Shown here one piece after another: positions 20,471-32,444 of a DNA stretch of 64,000 nt. The position numbers and the translations under genes are program-made. The notes under the pieces were generated by a model. That model did no database searches. It saw only the letters and a program-made list of their open reading frames with translations, and was not told where the DNA came from. This DNA is from Spinacia oleracea. Lineage: Eukaryota; Streptophyta; Magnoliopsida; Caryophyllales; Amaranthaceae. The DNA is taken from the NCBI RefSeq assembly GCF_020520425.1, contig NC_079491.1, positions 40,228,027 through 40,292,026 of the forward strand. The letters are read 5' to 3'. Numbering within the stretch: the first letter of the stretch is position 1; every line of letters starts with the position of its first letter.

Positions 20471-23400
20471 ATGGCCGCAATCGAAACACAACTCAAAGTA
20501 ACCGAAATTCTGGATGTAAAATTGAACCTATCAAACTTTCTTGATTGGGAGAGGAAGCTTCGGCAAGTCCTCAGGTGGAACAACATTGAATATGTAGTTG
20601 ACCATCCCATCCCCAGCTATTACTCAAAGAATATGACTCCAGAAAAGCACTGTGCGTGGGCGAACCACATGTCGCTAGTGATGGATCTTATTCTTGGCTC
20701 TATCCCCAAGGATTGGAGTTCAAGGTTCGTTGCATACGAGCCATGGGCACTCCTAATGCATCTTAGGGATATATGTCGTGGTAGATTCCAACATGGTGGT
20801 CAACATGTCGACCAAAATGTTTTTGAATTGGTAAATTCATTTGAGGATCTAAATCTTAATGCTCCACTGGGTTGTTGCTTTGACGTCGAAAGACAAAAAG
20901 CAAGGGAAAGGGTCATTGATCTTGAAATGACAGAACGGACGCCAATCAGAACTCATACAAAGAAAATGGTTGGGCTTCTCAACCGGCTTGAGTTACTTGG
21001 TGATCCATTCCCAGATTCTGCAGCTGCGGGAATACTTTTGAATTCTATTCACCCTGGCTATAAGAAACTCAAACTACTCAATTTCTCCAAGAAAAGGGAG
21101 AATACTCTTAGTGAACTAATTTACTTGCTTCATCAGTATGAATTGGACTTTGTAAGTGATAAGCAAGCATCGCTAAAAGTAAAGAGTAAGAAAATCAAGA
21201 AAAAGGTTCTGGGGAAGATCCAAAGCAAGGGTGCATCTCCATCTACTTCAGGAAGGCAAGTGGCGCCATCCAAGAAGAATATGAAGAAGGATCGTTCTCC
21301 ATCTACATCGCAATGCTTCAATTGTAGTGAAATTGGTCATTACAAGCGAGACTGGCCCAAACTAAAGGAAGAGAAGAAGGACGGAAACGTTGCTTCTCCT
21401 TCAGGTATGTATGTTATACATTGTAATCTTTCTAATTCTACTTCTTGGGTATTAGATACTGGTTGTGGCTCACACTTATGTTCCAATTCGCAGGGACTAA
21501 GGAGAAGTAGAAAGCTTGATAAAGGCGAGATGGATCTACGCGTGGGAAATGGAGCACGGATTGCTGCATTAGCCGTAGGATCTTATTTTATTTTTTTGCC
21601 TAGTGGTTTTGTTCTGGAACTAGAAAACTGTTACTACGTTCCTAGTATCACCAGAAACATTATTTCCGTTTCAAGTTTGGATTCTAAAGGTTTTAGTTTT
21701 CAATTAAAGACAATAGTTGTTCTTTTTCTTTGAATGGAATGTTTTATGGTTCAGCACAACAAGAAAACGGTCTACATGTGCTAGATACGAGGAAACACAT
21801 TTATAACATAAATACCAAAAAGGCAAAAACTGGTGATTCGAGTCTCACATTTCTGTGGCATTGTCGATTAGGCCATATAACCACAAAGCGCATGGAATTA
21901 CTTCAACGGAAAGGAATTCTAGAATCATTCGACTTAGAGAAGATTGATCAATGCGAAATCTTGTTTACTTGGCAAAATGACAAAGCAACCTTTCACAAAG
22001 GTGGGAGAAAGAGCAAGCGAACTACTAGGGCTAATACATACGGACGTATGTGGGCCTATGAGTACGAAAGCTAGAGGTGAGTTCAGCTATTTCATAACGT
22101 TTACAGACGACTTCAGTAGATATGGCTATATTTACTTAATGAAGCACAAGTCTGAATCGTTTGAGAAATTCCGAGAATTTCAAAATGAAGTAGAGAATCA
22201 ACATGGCAAGAAAATCAAAGCTCAAAGATCGGATCGAGGAGGTGAATATCTTAGCCACGAGTTTGATGACCATCTAAAAGAATGTGGTATTCTTTCTGAA
22301 TTGACTGCTCCGGGGACACCTCAATGGAATGGAGTGTCGGAACGGAGAAACAGGACCTTACTCGATATAGTCAGGTCAATGATGGGTCAGGCCGAACTTC
22401 CTTTACAGTTCTGGGGACATGCGTTGCAAACTGCAGCACTCACACTGAATCGTGCTCCGTCAAAAGCTGTTGAAAAGACTCCATACCAATTATGGACAGG
22501 GAAACTTCCAAAGTTGTCTTTTCTGAAGATTTGGGGTTGCGAAGAATATGTCAAGCGATTAATTTCGGACAAGCTCGAACCTAAATCTGACAAATGTTTC
22601 TTCGTTGGGTATCTAAAAGAAACAAAGGGGTATTATTTCTACAACAAGTCAGACAACAAGGTTTTCGTTGCTCGTGACGGTGTCTTTTTGGAAAGAAATC
22701 ATATTTCCAAATTGACAAGTGGGAGAATAATAGACCTCGAAGAGATTCGAGATGAACAACGAACTCAGAACTCTTTAGAAGCAGTTCAGGTTGATGAACC
22801 TCCAGGGTCTTTAGAAGAGCCAGTGGGAGTAGTTCCTCATAAAGTTGTTGCCCCTCGTAAGTCAAGTAGAACTATTTTTCAGCCGGACAGATGGACAGGC
22901 GTCCTCTTGATTGAGAACTTAGAGGCTCTCACATTAGATAGTGATGAACCTATGACTTACAAGCAATCTATGACGAGCCCAAGCTCCACCAAATGGTTAG
23001 AGACCATGAAATCTGAAATAGAATCCATGTCTGAGAATCAAGTCTGGGATTTGGTTGATTTGCTGGATGGGTTTACACCTATCGGATGCAAATAGGTGTT
23101 CAAGTTGAAGAAAGACAAAGATGGAATTGTATACATATACAAGGCTAGATTGGTAGCAAAAGGTTACATGCAAGTTCACGACGTTGACTACGATGAAACC
23201 TTTTCTCCAGTCGCGATGCTTAAGTCTATTCGGATAATCCTTGCGATTGCTGCTTTTCATGACTATGAAATATGGCAAATGGATGTCAAAACTGCCTTCT
23301 TGAATGGTGTTCTTGAAGAGACTGTGTTTATGACGCAGCCGGAGGGTTTTGTTGATCAAAAGAACCAAGGAAAGGTATGCAAGCTTAAGAAGTCCATCTA

Positions 23401-24523
23401 CGGACTAAAGCAAGCATCAAGGAGTTGGAATAAACGATTTGATGAAGCAGTCAATAAGTTTGGCTTCATCAAGAATCGGGACGAATCTTGTGTATACAAG
23501 AAGGTCAATGGGAGTAAAATTGCATTCCTAGTCTTGTATGTTAATGACATACTGCTTATAAGAAACGACATTCCTATGTTGGAGTCTGTAAAGACTTGGC
23601 TTAGAAAGTGTTTCTCAATGAAGGACTTAGGAGAGGCACAGTACATATTGGGCATCAAGATCTATAGGGATAGATCTAAGAGGATGATTGGACTAAGCCA
23701 AAGCACTTACATTGACAAAGTGCTAGCTAGGTTCAATATGGTGGAAGCCAAGAGAGGCCATCTACCCATGTCACATGGCACATATCTAAGCAAGAATCAG
23801 TGTCCTAAAACATCTGATAAGCGTAGAAAGATGAGTGGAATTCCATACGCTTCGGCTATTGGATCCATCATGTATGCTATGATTTGTACAAGGCTGGATG
23901 TTTCATTCGCACTCAGTGCAACGAGCAGGTACCAGTCAGAACCAGGTGAGGCACATTGGACTGCTGCCAAGAACATCCTAAAGTACCTGAAAAGGACTAA
24001 GGATCAGTTTCTTGTTTATGGTGGTACAGATGAGTTGATTGTTAAGGGCTATACGGATGCAAGCTTTCAAACCGAAAGAGATTATTTCATCACAGTCTGG
24101 GTTTGTGTTCTGCCTCAACGACGGAGCAGTAAGATGGAAAAGTGCTAAGCAAAGCACTATTGCGGATTCTACAACTGAAGCCGAGTACATTGCTGCCTCA
24201 GAAGCAGCAAAGGAAGCTGTTTGGATTCGGAAGTTCATCGAAGAACTTGGGGTTGTTCCCTCCATTAAAGGACCAATGGCTTTGTATTGCGACAATAGCG
24301 GAGCCATTTCCCAGGCAAAGGAGCCTAGGAGCCACCAGAGTCCAAGCACGTACTGCGGCGATTTCATATACTTCGAGAGATCGTTGAAAGAAAAGAAATC
24401 AAGATTTGCAAGGTTGGAACTGACGACAACGTCGCGGATCCATTGACTAAACCGTTGCCACAAGTGAAACACAACGCACATGTAGCAACCATGGGAATCA
24501 AGCATGTTGGAGAATGCCTTTGA
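20471..24523 (+). pseudogene. Copia-2 gag-pol polyprotein, near full length but disabled
   Basis: The ATG at 20471 starts gag (LNLSNFLDWE). The zinc knuckle reads CFNCSEIGHYKRDW, with the fourth Cys codon changed to Trp at 21353-21355. Protease DTGCGSH, then a one-base frameshift near 21710. Integrase zinc domain, with a second frameshift near 21955, then the core with all three acidic positions (HTDVCGP, TDDFSRY, WNGVSERRN). A stop at 23093-23095 replaces a conserved Trp before reverse transcriptase. In reverse transcriptase the catalytic YVDD reads YVND (Asn codon 23543-23545). Frameshifts near 24085 and 24335 interrupt RNase H, and the frame would end at 24521-24523. All copia domains are present in order, so loss of function is by point changes rather than deletion. 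Confidence 0.93.
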
Positions 24524-25365
24524 TTTTCTAAGTATTGTTTTAGAACATCTGTTAGATCTATGTTTAAAACAATTGGTTTAACCATTTCATATTTATGAAA
24601 TTTATTATTTCATATTCATTTAATTTTGGTTTAGTATTAAATGATAAGTCCATGTGATTCAAATCATTCAAATGGGATGTCAAGATGGATTCTTCGACAA
24701 AGAAACACCCATAAGTGAACTTGAATATTGAAGTCACAAAGGATCCCTAATCCAGGTCATTGAAAGGTGGAAGACCAATGACTAATGAAGATTAGATTGT
24801 AAGTAGATTACTTAGTTCTGTTCCTTGAACTAGAGTGACTGGATGTCAGAATCTTTTGCATAAATACTTATTGGATCTTGTATCGGATTGACCATGAGAA
24901 CACTTTAAGAGATTAAAGTCATGTCATAGGTAGTTCTCATTACTGGTGATTAGAAATCGTTCCTCAGAACATGAGCGATTATGTCTTCTCGTTTGAGAAT
25001 TAGTTCGCTTTGATGCTAGCTAAACGTCGCACCGTAAAAGGAGGCTATAAAAGCAGTATTGGATGTACTATGAATCAAAGTGAATGTTCATAGATTGCAA
25101 GAATGAATTGTCCTCCTATCTTTGATAGGATATGGTGTTGTTGTGTAACAAGGCCTCTCGGAGAGTTAGATATCGTAAAATGCATGGCCGTGCTCATAAT
25201 GGTTAAGGCTTAACCTTCTGCAAAAGTTTAACAGTTGAACTCTGTAATCCGAGAAACACTTCTGGACCTAATAAGGATGGCATGGATCTTACCTTATGTT
25301 CAGTAACTAACACTAAGTGACAAAGGAATGTGAATGCACACTTGTCTGAATGACAAGTGGGAGAC
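24524..25365. other. Copia-2 3' region and polypurine tract
   Basis: Non-coding region from the end of RNase H to the LTR. Its end aligns with the copia-1 remnant (ACAGTTGAACTCTG...GAGAAACACTTCTGG...AATAAGGATGG). It ends in AAGTGGGAGAC. Confidence 0.7.
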
Positions 25366-26368
25366 TAAAGGAAATACGTCCTTCACCCAAGTCGCATTAA
25401 GTCTAATACCAAGGTTCAGATTAATTGCGAACAAATAATTTAGTGAGATCAAGTGATCTGAACAGCTAGCTGGAGCAATGCTTCCGATCAGTGAGTTCTA
25501 ATGAATATTAAGCTCATAGCTTACTCTTGACTGAACCTACAAGGTCACACCAATGACACGTAACAGATCACCAGATTAAATGAATCGGAAATTCATTTAA
25601 TAGCTTTTCGGGAATTAGTTGGAAAACGTATTATACGATACGACCTTGCATCGGAATCGTATATCGTATCGCGAATATTCGTAAGCTGGGCGACACAAAT
25701 AAATCGTATCGTACGGTGGCGATTCGTCGTATACAAAACGATAAATAATATCCGGAACGATATTAAATCGCGACTACGAGGAGTGGCCCACGAGCCGAGT
25801 GCGCGAAGCACTCAAGGCCCATGGGCGCTCAGCACGCAAGCAAGGCCACAACACGGCAGCGCTGGCCCATGGCCGAGCGAGCTGCGCGTGTGTGCGCGCG
25901 GGCCAAGGAAACGACACAGCAGCTGCAGCGCGGCCCACGGCCCAGCATGCTGCGTGTGCTCATGTGCTCTTGCGCGGGCTTGCTGGCCGGTCTTGCCCTT
26001 GTGGCTTGGCCGGTTAGTAAGGTTATGTTAATAACCTTCTAACCCTTTTTCCAACATAATAATTCAGTCATACTCAAAACCCTAGAGACACAGAGAACCC
26101 TAATTCTCTCCGTGCCTCCAAAGTGAGTTCTTCCCAAAAGGCAAAATATCTTGATCAATTGTCTAAGCTACGATAATCAAGACGGATCTGATCGTGTCGG
26201 TGAACCAAGTAGAGGAACGACAAGTGGAGTTCTAAGTTCGTGTTCGTTGACAGATTTGTGGAAAACACGCTTCAAACGTAAGTATGCTTAATCTGTGCTT
26301 TATACATGCTTCCTGGCTTTGGGGATTGTTTTCGTACATGTTATTATGTTTAACTGTATTCCCCTACA
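25366..26368 (+). repeat. Copia-2 right LTR
   Basis: Starts TAAAGGAAATACG directly after the polypurine tract and ends ...CCCCTACA before the GTAGC target duplication. Same architecture as the left LTR. Confidence 0.95.
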
Positions 26369-26373
26369 GTAGC

Positions 26374-27553
26374 AACATAATTTCAAACTTGTAAACCCTA
26401 ACCAATTTCCTTTATTTCTACCCATTCAGGTAACTTTCTCATCGAATTTATTCACATCCCTTCGAATTTCACTTTGTGAATATATTTTGCATCAAAGCTT
26501 CGCAATAATTCATCAAGTATGTGTTTCACAAAGCATCGCCATGTTAATCTCTTTTTTATCGATTTTTTCCTGATTTTTATGATTTATTTTTGTCGATTGT
26601 TCTGAATTTCTTCCATATTTCTGTAGATTTGAAGTAGATTGCTTCATTTCTTCCTTGATTCGATCTCACTTTGAGTATTAATTCCATTGGATAATTTCCG
26701 TAAGCTAGGTTACAATTATTTGATTAATTTATGTGTTTTATTTTAAGACTTTGTTGTTGACTTATAGTATGGATTTTAGTTCCGAGTCTTTTTTTATTAT
26801 CTTTAGTAGAAATGTGTGGAAGTGTGTAAATTTAGAACAAAGATGACAAAATTTCAATTGCATTAAACTTGGTTGGGAGGATAAGATACACGGCCTCACT
26901 TTTCCTGTTGATGGACCATGTCATATACAAACTCTACATAAACCAATTGGTGTGGCAAGGCAGTTCCATGGAACTTTCCCCTTCTAACGTTTGCTTGGAA
27001 AGTTGGACCTATGTTAGCATGTGGTAACACAATTGTTATAATTAAAGATAGTAGAACATACTCCTTTGTCAGCCCTTTATGTTGCTAATTTATGTCATGA
27101 GGTACTTGATTATGTTTGCTTGTGGTAACTGTCCGAGAGAAAAATGTAAATATTGAAAGAGAGATTTAAAGAAAATGATAATCGATCGATATATCAACTA
27201 GTCTTAGACACAAAAATGCCTTGTCTTAGACAAAAAAAACCTCTGGATTTCCATTACCGAATGTTATTTACATGTTGACTACTTTGACAAATGCAGGCAG
27301 CAGCTGAAGAAAAATTCAAACTGTGCATTAACGCTTATAAATCATTGTGCAGTGCAGTGCAGTGCCGTAATTTATATGACCTTCGTTTTTTTTAAAAAAA
27401 GGGGGTTCTAGATTTATATTTAGTTGTTGTCAAAACTCAAACCCCGTTATACATTATTTTCTGTTATTGTATTATAAAAAAGATCTTTTGAACAATTTAT
27501 TTTCTGATATATTAGGTAAAGTAATTTTCATATGTATATCTCGACAAACTAGT
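26374..27553. other. Unassigned DNA between copia-2 and the TR-GAG element
   Basis: AT-rich, no coding frame of note. Its start continues 16900 once copia-2 and one GTAGC copy are removed. A CCCTAACC...TTCAG pyrimidine-rich opening looks leader- or intron-like. A GTGCAGTGCAGTGCAGTGC micro-repeat lies near 27346-27364. No family recognised. Confidence 0.4.
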
Positions 27554-27998
27554 TGTTTGGGAATACAAACGGCTCACAACACGTCGACACATGGGCCCTA
27601 CACAGTAGGCCCAGATGGACATTAACTTGAGTAAATTACGAATATTAGGGATGGCCCACGGAGGACGGCCCACAAGGGTCGGCCGACCCGTAGTCATTAA
27701 GGCCCTTCCAATCATACTCCGCATAATGGAGGGACTCACAGATCTGATAAAAGTCGGCTGGACAAAGAGTTCGTGTTGACTAAGGAATCATATTAGGGTT
27801 TCTATCCTATATTCCTATATATATACAGCACGGATACATGGAAGAAGGAACGTAATCAATAAATCTTAAACCTAATTCTGGAACTTAAGCCCAGAACCTT
27901 CGTCTAACTCCGGTCTAGGAAGAAGACTCTTGAAGACCTCTCGTCGTCTTTACCGTACGACTCATTAGTCAAGGATCCCCTGTATTTTTACCGAAACA
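27554..27998 (+). repeat. TR-GAG left LTR (445 bp)
   Basis: Begins TGTTTGGG, contains a TATATATATACAGC promoter-like run near 27818-27831, and ends CCGAAACA next to the primer site. Near-identical to 32445-32889. Confidence 0.95.
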
Positions 27999-28001
27999 AT
28001 T

Positions 28002-28019
28002 TGGCGCCGTCTGTGGGGA
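28002..28019 (+). other. TR-GAG primer binding site
   Basis: TGGCGCCGTCTGTGGGGA starts three bases after the LTR. TGGCGCC is the pattern expected for priming by tRNA-Asp-type ends, common in plant Ty3 elements. Confidence 0.7.
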
Positions 28020-28045
28020 TTCAAACAAAAAGCTAGCAAGAAACC

Positions 28046-29892
28046 ATGTCTAATGGAGATTACGATGGACGAGTCCGTACCAACTCTAAGGGATCTGGAG
28101 AGAACGGCTTCCACCAGGACCAACCCATGGATGACGCGGAACCCACAGGTCTCAATATGACCAACCGGGTATCCGACGATCGACCTAGGGTGGAAACCCC
28201 TGTTGTGGCCAAACTGATTGCTGAAAACCTTCCAGGATCCTCGAACGTTGCACCAATCACGCCGGAACAAGTGGCCGGCTGCATGAAATTGATGAAAAAC
28301 CTACTCGAGGCCTTCTCTCAGGCCGCGACGCCTCATCAGAACCAGCCTAGGGTGGAACCTATCCGCCAAGAGAATAGGGCAGAGCCCTCCAGGAAAACCC
28401 TAAGAAGGCAGAAGACCGGTGAGACAAGATCTCACCGCAGAAGTAACGTCTGGAGAAGAGAGGACGCCCCCAACCAAACAAGGAGACGTTCTCCCCCTAG
28501 AGGATCTGTGCGGACCCCTAGAAGTTGGGAACGTATGAGAACAGATTGGGAAGAAGAAGAGTGGAATAGCAAGAACGCCCAAGAAAGACACCCCTCGTGG
28601 TTCGTGGCCGAACAGGAAGAATCATCTGGGTCCTCTCGTTCTGAGTACGCTCCGAGACGACGAAGAAGGACACGGACACCACCTAAGAGGATTGAGAATG
28701 AGCAACCCCGCCTTCGATCCGGGGTGGTGCTCCCCCCACCCACGTCCCTCGAAGGACGATCCCCCACAAGGGCTCAATCACGGAGGTCGTCACCACACAA
28801 CGGAAGAGGTCGCTATCCCACTCGACCGTCGTTCGATCGATCACCTCTAAGGAGGGAAAGGTCTGGGCACGACGCCGGGGGGCACACCGGTCGACACCCC
28901 AGCGACATCATGATCCCAAAAGGTTCCCCTTTCACTCCAGGGATCCTTGAGGAACCTCTCCCAAGGATGAAGCTCCCTAGCCACATCAAGTATGACGGCT
29001 CCACAGATCACGACGATCACATAACTGCGTACGAAGGACATATGTACCTATACACCGCATCCTGGGCAGTATGGTGCAAGTGCTTCCCAGCTACGCTAAG
29101 CGGTTTGGCCCAAACCTGGTTCAAAAACATAAGGGCCGGATCCATCCGCAACTTCAGGCAGTTGTCGAAGCAATTATGTGAGCACTTTGTCAGCAACAAA
29201 CGTAGGGAGAAAACATCAGCCGAACTATGGAGCGTGAAGCAGCGAGGGGATGAAAGCCTAAGAGACTATCTTGGGCGATTCAACCGAGAAGTTGTGATGA
29301 TACCCGATATTAAGCCGGACGTCGCCATACTGGCTCTTACTCATGGCCTACGTAAAAGCAGGTATAGAGATTACCTAGCAAAGAAGAATGTCTCCAACCT
29401 AGGAGCTGCTCTTGAAAAGGCGGACAAATACATCAGGATTGAGGAATTTAATAGGACACTGGTCGTATCCAACCATGATGATTACGTCCATCCAACGATG
29501 ATAGACTCCAGGAAGGACGACAAAAGGGAGAAGGGTATTCAAAGAAGAAAGGACAACCGAGAAGACTGTGAGAACGACGAACGGAAAGATAAAAAGAAAG
29601 ACAAGTATGACAGTTACACACCTTTGCTCGTCCTCGATCACATATATTTGCCATGAACAAAACTGATGACAAATGGCAACGCCTTGGGAAGATGCACTTC
29701 AAAAATCGGGATCAGTCTAAATGGTGCGACTTTCATGACGACTATGGCCACACAACCGATGAGTGTCGAGATCTCAAAAAAAATGTGGAAGACCTGATTC
29801 GGCGAGGCTACTTTAAGCAATACAGGGCTCAAAGCCGAAATCAGGGGGACATGCAGGAAGATAGAAAGGAAGAGGAAGGTTCAACCTTTTAG
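28046..29892 (+). CDS. Gag polyprotein of the TR-GAG element (one frameshift)
   Basis: The ATG at 28046 opens 536 codons. The N-terminal half is rich in Arg, Ser and Pro and looks disordered. Residues about 330-470 form a retrotransposon gag domain (CFPATLSGLAQTWF, then FVSNKRREKTSAELW, then RQRGDESLRDYLGRFNRE-like text). A one-base loss near 29625 sends the frame to a stop at 29656. The next frame (29653-29892) carries the natural continuation with KWCDFHDDYGHTTDEC, the Cys/His zinc-knuckle-like motif of Ty3 gag proteins, and ends at 29892. The protein would form particles and bind RNA. The frameshift either inactivates the tail or, less likely, is a recoding site. No pol domain follows. Confidence 0.85.
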
Positions 29893-30320
29893 TGACAATG
29901 ATAAAACTCAAGGATTTATTGGAGTCTAGATGCAATCAACGTGGATGACCAAGAAGTCAGTGAGCCAACCGATGTTAAATTGGTTGTATTGTTGAAAAGA
30001 TTCCGACTAAGCGAAATTTTGGTATGTCAATTTTTAGTCAATTAATAAAATAAAGACCAACATTCTGGAATAGATGCATCCGTCTTTTAGTTGTTCTTAT
30101 TATTATTTCATGTAATCTACTGGTTTATTTATGATTAAAGCAATAAAACGAGCTCGCGTTCGATCGTTATGACTTTGACATTAATATTTTATTCCATGAG
30201 AAATATAGGGATGTAAACAATAAGTACAAATCTCTTAGTTTCTAAGTCAAGCCCTCAACAATATTTCATGTACATGACACCTTGCTTGATGGAAATAATG
30301 AAAAACATGAGGTAATTACT
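29893..30320. other. TR-GAG interior, no feature
   Basis: AT-rich sequence between gag and the tandem repeat. Contains GTGGATGACCAAGAAGTCAGTGAG-like text resembling decayed coding sequence, but no frame holds. Confidence 0.4.
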
Positions 30321-31070
30321 AAAACCTAAGCATCTTTCTTGTTCGTCCAACAGGACACAAACAATAAAGATTTAGGTGCTATCCTAACAATACCTACCCT
30401 CAAGATAATTGTGCGGGAAATCACAACACAATCATCAGTTTGGTGGAGTAATGGAAGTTAATATGAAAAAACCTAATCATCTTTCTTGTTCGTCCAATAG
30501 GACACAAACAATAAAGATTTAGGTGCTATCCTAACAAAACCTACCCTCAAGATAATTATGCGGGAAATCACCACACAATCATCAGTTAGGTGGAGTAATG
30601 GAAGTTAATATGAAAAAACCTAAGCATCTTTCTTGTTCGTCCAATAGGACACAAACAATAAAGATTTAGGTGCTATCCTAACAAAACCTACCCTCAAGAT
30701 AATTGTACGGCTGATCACCAAACAATTATCAGTTAGGTGGCGTAATGGAAGTTAATATACAATAAAACCTATGTGCTTTCTTAAAATGTCCAAAAGACAA
30801 GAAAGACTCAGGTACTATCCTAACAAAACCTACCCTTAAGATAATTGTACGGCTGATCACCGAACGTTTATCAGTTAGGTGGAGTAATGGAAGTTAATAC
30901 GGAGAATGAAATAAAAACTATTTAAATGTCCGACCGTCCAAGAGATAAGAAAGACCTAAGTGTTATCCTAATTGGGCCTAACTTATAAGATAATTGTTAG
31001 ACTAAAAGTCTAAAAGCACAATTAATCAATCATGATTCAAGTACCAATATTGGAAGTTAATAGAAATATA
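30321..31070. repeat. 147-bp tandem repeat in the TR-GAG interior (about four to five units)
   Basis: Units begin with ACCTAAGCATCTTTCTTG or variants at about 30324, 30471, 30618, 30766 and 30915, spaced 147-149 bp. The shared tail is AGTTAGGTGGAGTAATGG then AAGTTAATAT. The first three are very alike and the last two diverge. Confidence 0.9.
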
Positions 31071-31159
31071 CTACTGTGGGTAAGCTCAACATTTATGTTC
31101 ACTTATTCAAGACTTCAAGTACATTGAACTTCAACAAGATATAACAACAAATGTGGAGC

Positions 31160-31440
31160 AGTGCAGGTCATCCGATTTTATCCATCCGACCAAGGTAGCC
31201 GCCCGAAACCAGCCGGCCACCAGAAAAAGTCGGCCGGCCGGAATAACGTCCGTAGGCCACCGGAAATATTATTGGAAAGACGGTGAAATATGAACGAAAA
31301 ATCACCGGAACTCGCCGGAGTACTGTCGAAAGTCGCCAGAGACTTGCCGGAAAAGTCATGGAAAAACATACGAAGGTCGCCGGAGAGATGTGGGTCGACA
31401 TCGACATCTACAGCTAGCCTACCACCACCAATACAGCCAC
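31160..31440. other. GC-rich CCGG-dense stretch
   Basis: Dense in CGGCCGGC/GCCGG words, leading into the A-tract minisatellite. Open frames here and on the minus strand are compositional. Confidence 0.5.
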
Positions 31441-31880
31441 TGGCCGGCCGAACGAAAAAAAAAAAAAAAAAAAGTCGGCCACCACCTGTACAGGCGTACA
31501 ACCATTGGCCGGCCGACAAAAAAAATTAATAAATAAATAAATAAGTCAGCCACCACCGGTACAGGCGTACGGCCACTGGCCAGCCGACCGGAAAAAAAAA
31601 AAAAAGGAAATCGGCCACCACCATTACAGGCGTATGACCACTGGCCGGCCGACCCAAAAAAAAAAAAAGTAGTCGGCCACCACCGGTACAGGCGTACGGC
31701 CACTGGCCGGCCGATCGAAAAAGAAAAAGAAGAAAAAAAGTCGACTACCACCACGGACGGCGGCGGCCGACCGGCCACCACCATTACAGGTGGTCGAAAA
31801 AAAAAGGTTCGACCAACACCACCGACGTCGACGGCCGACCGACCATCACCAGCCGGCTAGGACCAGCCGACCACCACTGG
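31441..31880. repeat. Roughly 67-bp minisatellite: GCCGGCCGA plus A-tract
   Basis: Units GTCGGCCACCACC-GGTACAGGCGTA-CGGCCACTGGCCGGCCGA followed by 8-19 A residues. CCGGCCGA marks lie at about 31441, 31509, 31577, 31643 and 31705, then the array decays. The alternation of palindromic GC text and poly(A) is striking. It lies before the right LTR, with GC-rich decay continuing to about 32090. Confidence 0.85.
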
Positions 31881-32444
31881 TACAACCACTAGCCGGCTGA
31901 TCGAAAGAAAAACAATAATAATAATAAAAAGGGGCCATCTAGCCATACAGGCTGGCAGAGGAAGGAAACTAGTCACGACATCCAACCAACCAGCCGAACG
32001 ACCATCAAGCCCAGCCAGCCGGCCTCCGGACATGTCCAGCCATCCGGCTGACCACCACGCCCAGCCAGCCGGCCGACCACCAGGAGAGCCGCCCCATGAG
32101 TATTTAAAAAGAAAGAAGAAAAGAGGAAAGAATAAAGGAAAAATGAATGGTCAAATCTTCTCCTAGTTTTCAGAAACATGTTGGAGTTGGGAAAGCAAAT
32201 GCAATTAATGTTATGTGACTTGTCCACAAAGCCAAACAAGAAAAGTCTATCAAAATGCACAATATTGTTGTGCATACTTCTTATACGTGGATATTTTTGC
32301 CAAATATTTGTACTATTGGGAAGTACGTACGAAAGCTATGTTACATACGGATACGAAAATAGTTATAAAGAAAGAATATCTTATTATTGCACTTAGCCCA
32401 TAAATTTTGTAACTTACAAAATTATATGGGACTGGGGGGCAAGT
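31881..32444. other. TR-GAG 3' region up to the polypurine tract
   Basis: Decayed CCAGCC/CCGGC-rich sequence to about 32090, then AT-rich text, ending in GGGACTGGGGGGCAAGT (about 32428-32444), the likely polypurine tract. Confidence 0.55.

Larger units (their letters stand above)
16901..26368 (+). mobile_element. Copia-2: full-length Ty1/copia LTR retrotransposon with decayed polyprotein
   Basis: Two 1003-bp LTRs (16901-17903 and 25366-26368) are flanked by a perfect 5-bp target duplication GTAGC (16896-16900 and 26369-26373). Primer site TGGTATCATGAGCC lies at 17905-17918 and polypurine tract AAGTGGGAGAC at 25355-25365. Order of parts: leader, gag, protease, integrase, reverse transcriptase, RNase H (copia order), 3' region. 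The LTRs differ at a few percent of positions by eye, so insertion is younger than copia-1. The usual TG start is AG in the left LTR and TA in the right LTR, so both terminal dinucleotides are altered. Confidence 0.96.

Noticed and set aside
28400..29702. Minus-strand frames opposite gag
   Set aside because: Shadow frames of a long Arg/Ser-rich coding region; no domain pattern.
31178..31784. Phe-rich minus-strand proteins
   Set aside because: They translate the A-tract minisatellite.
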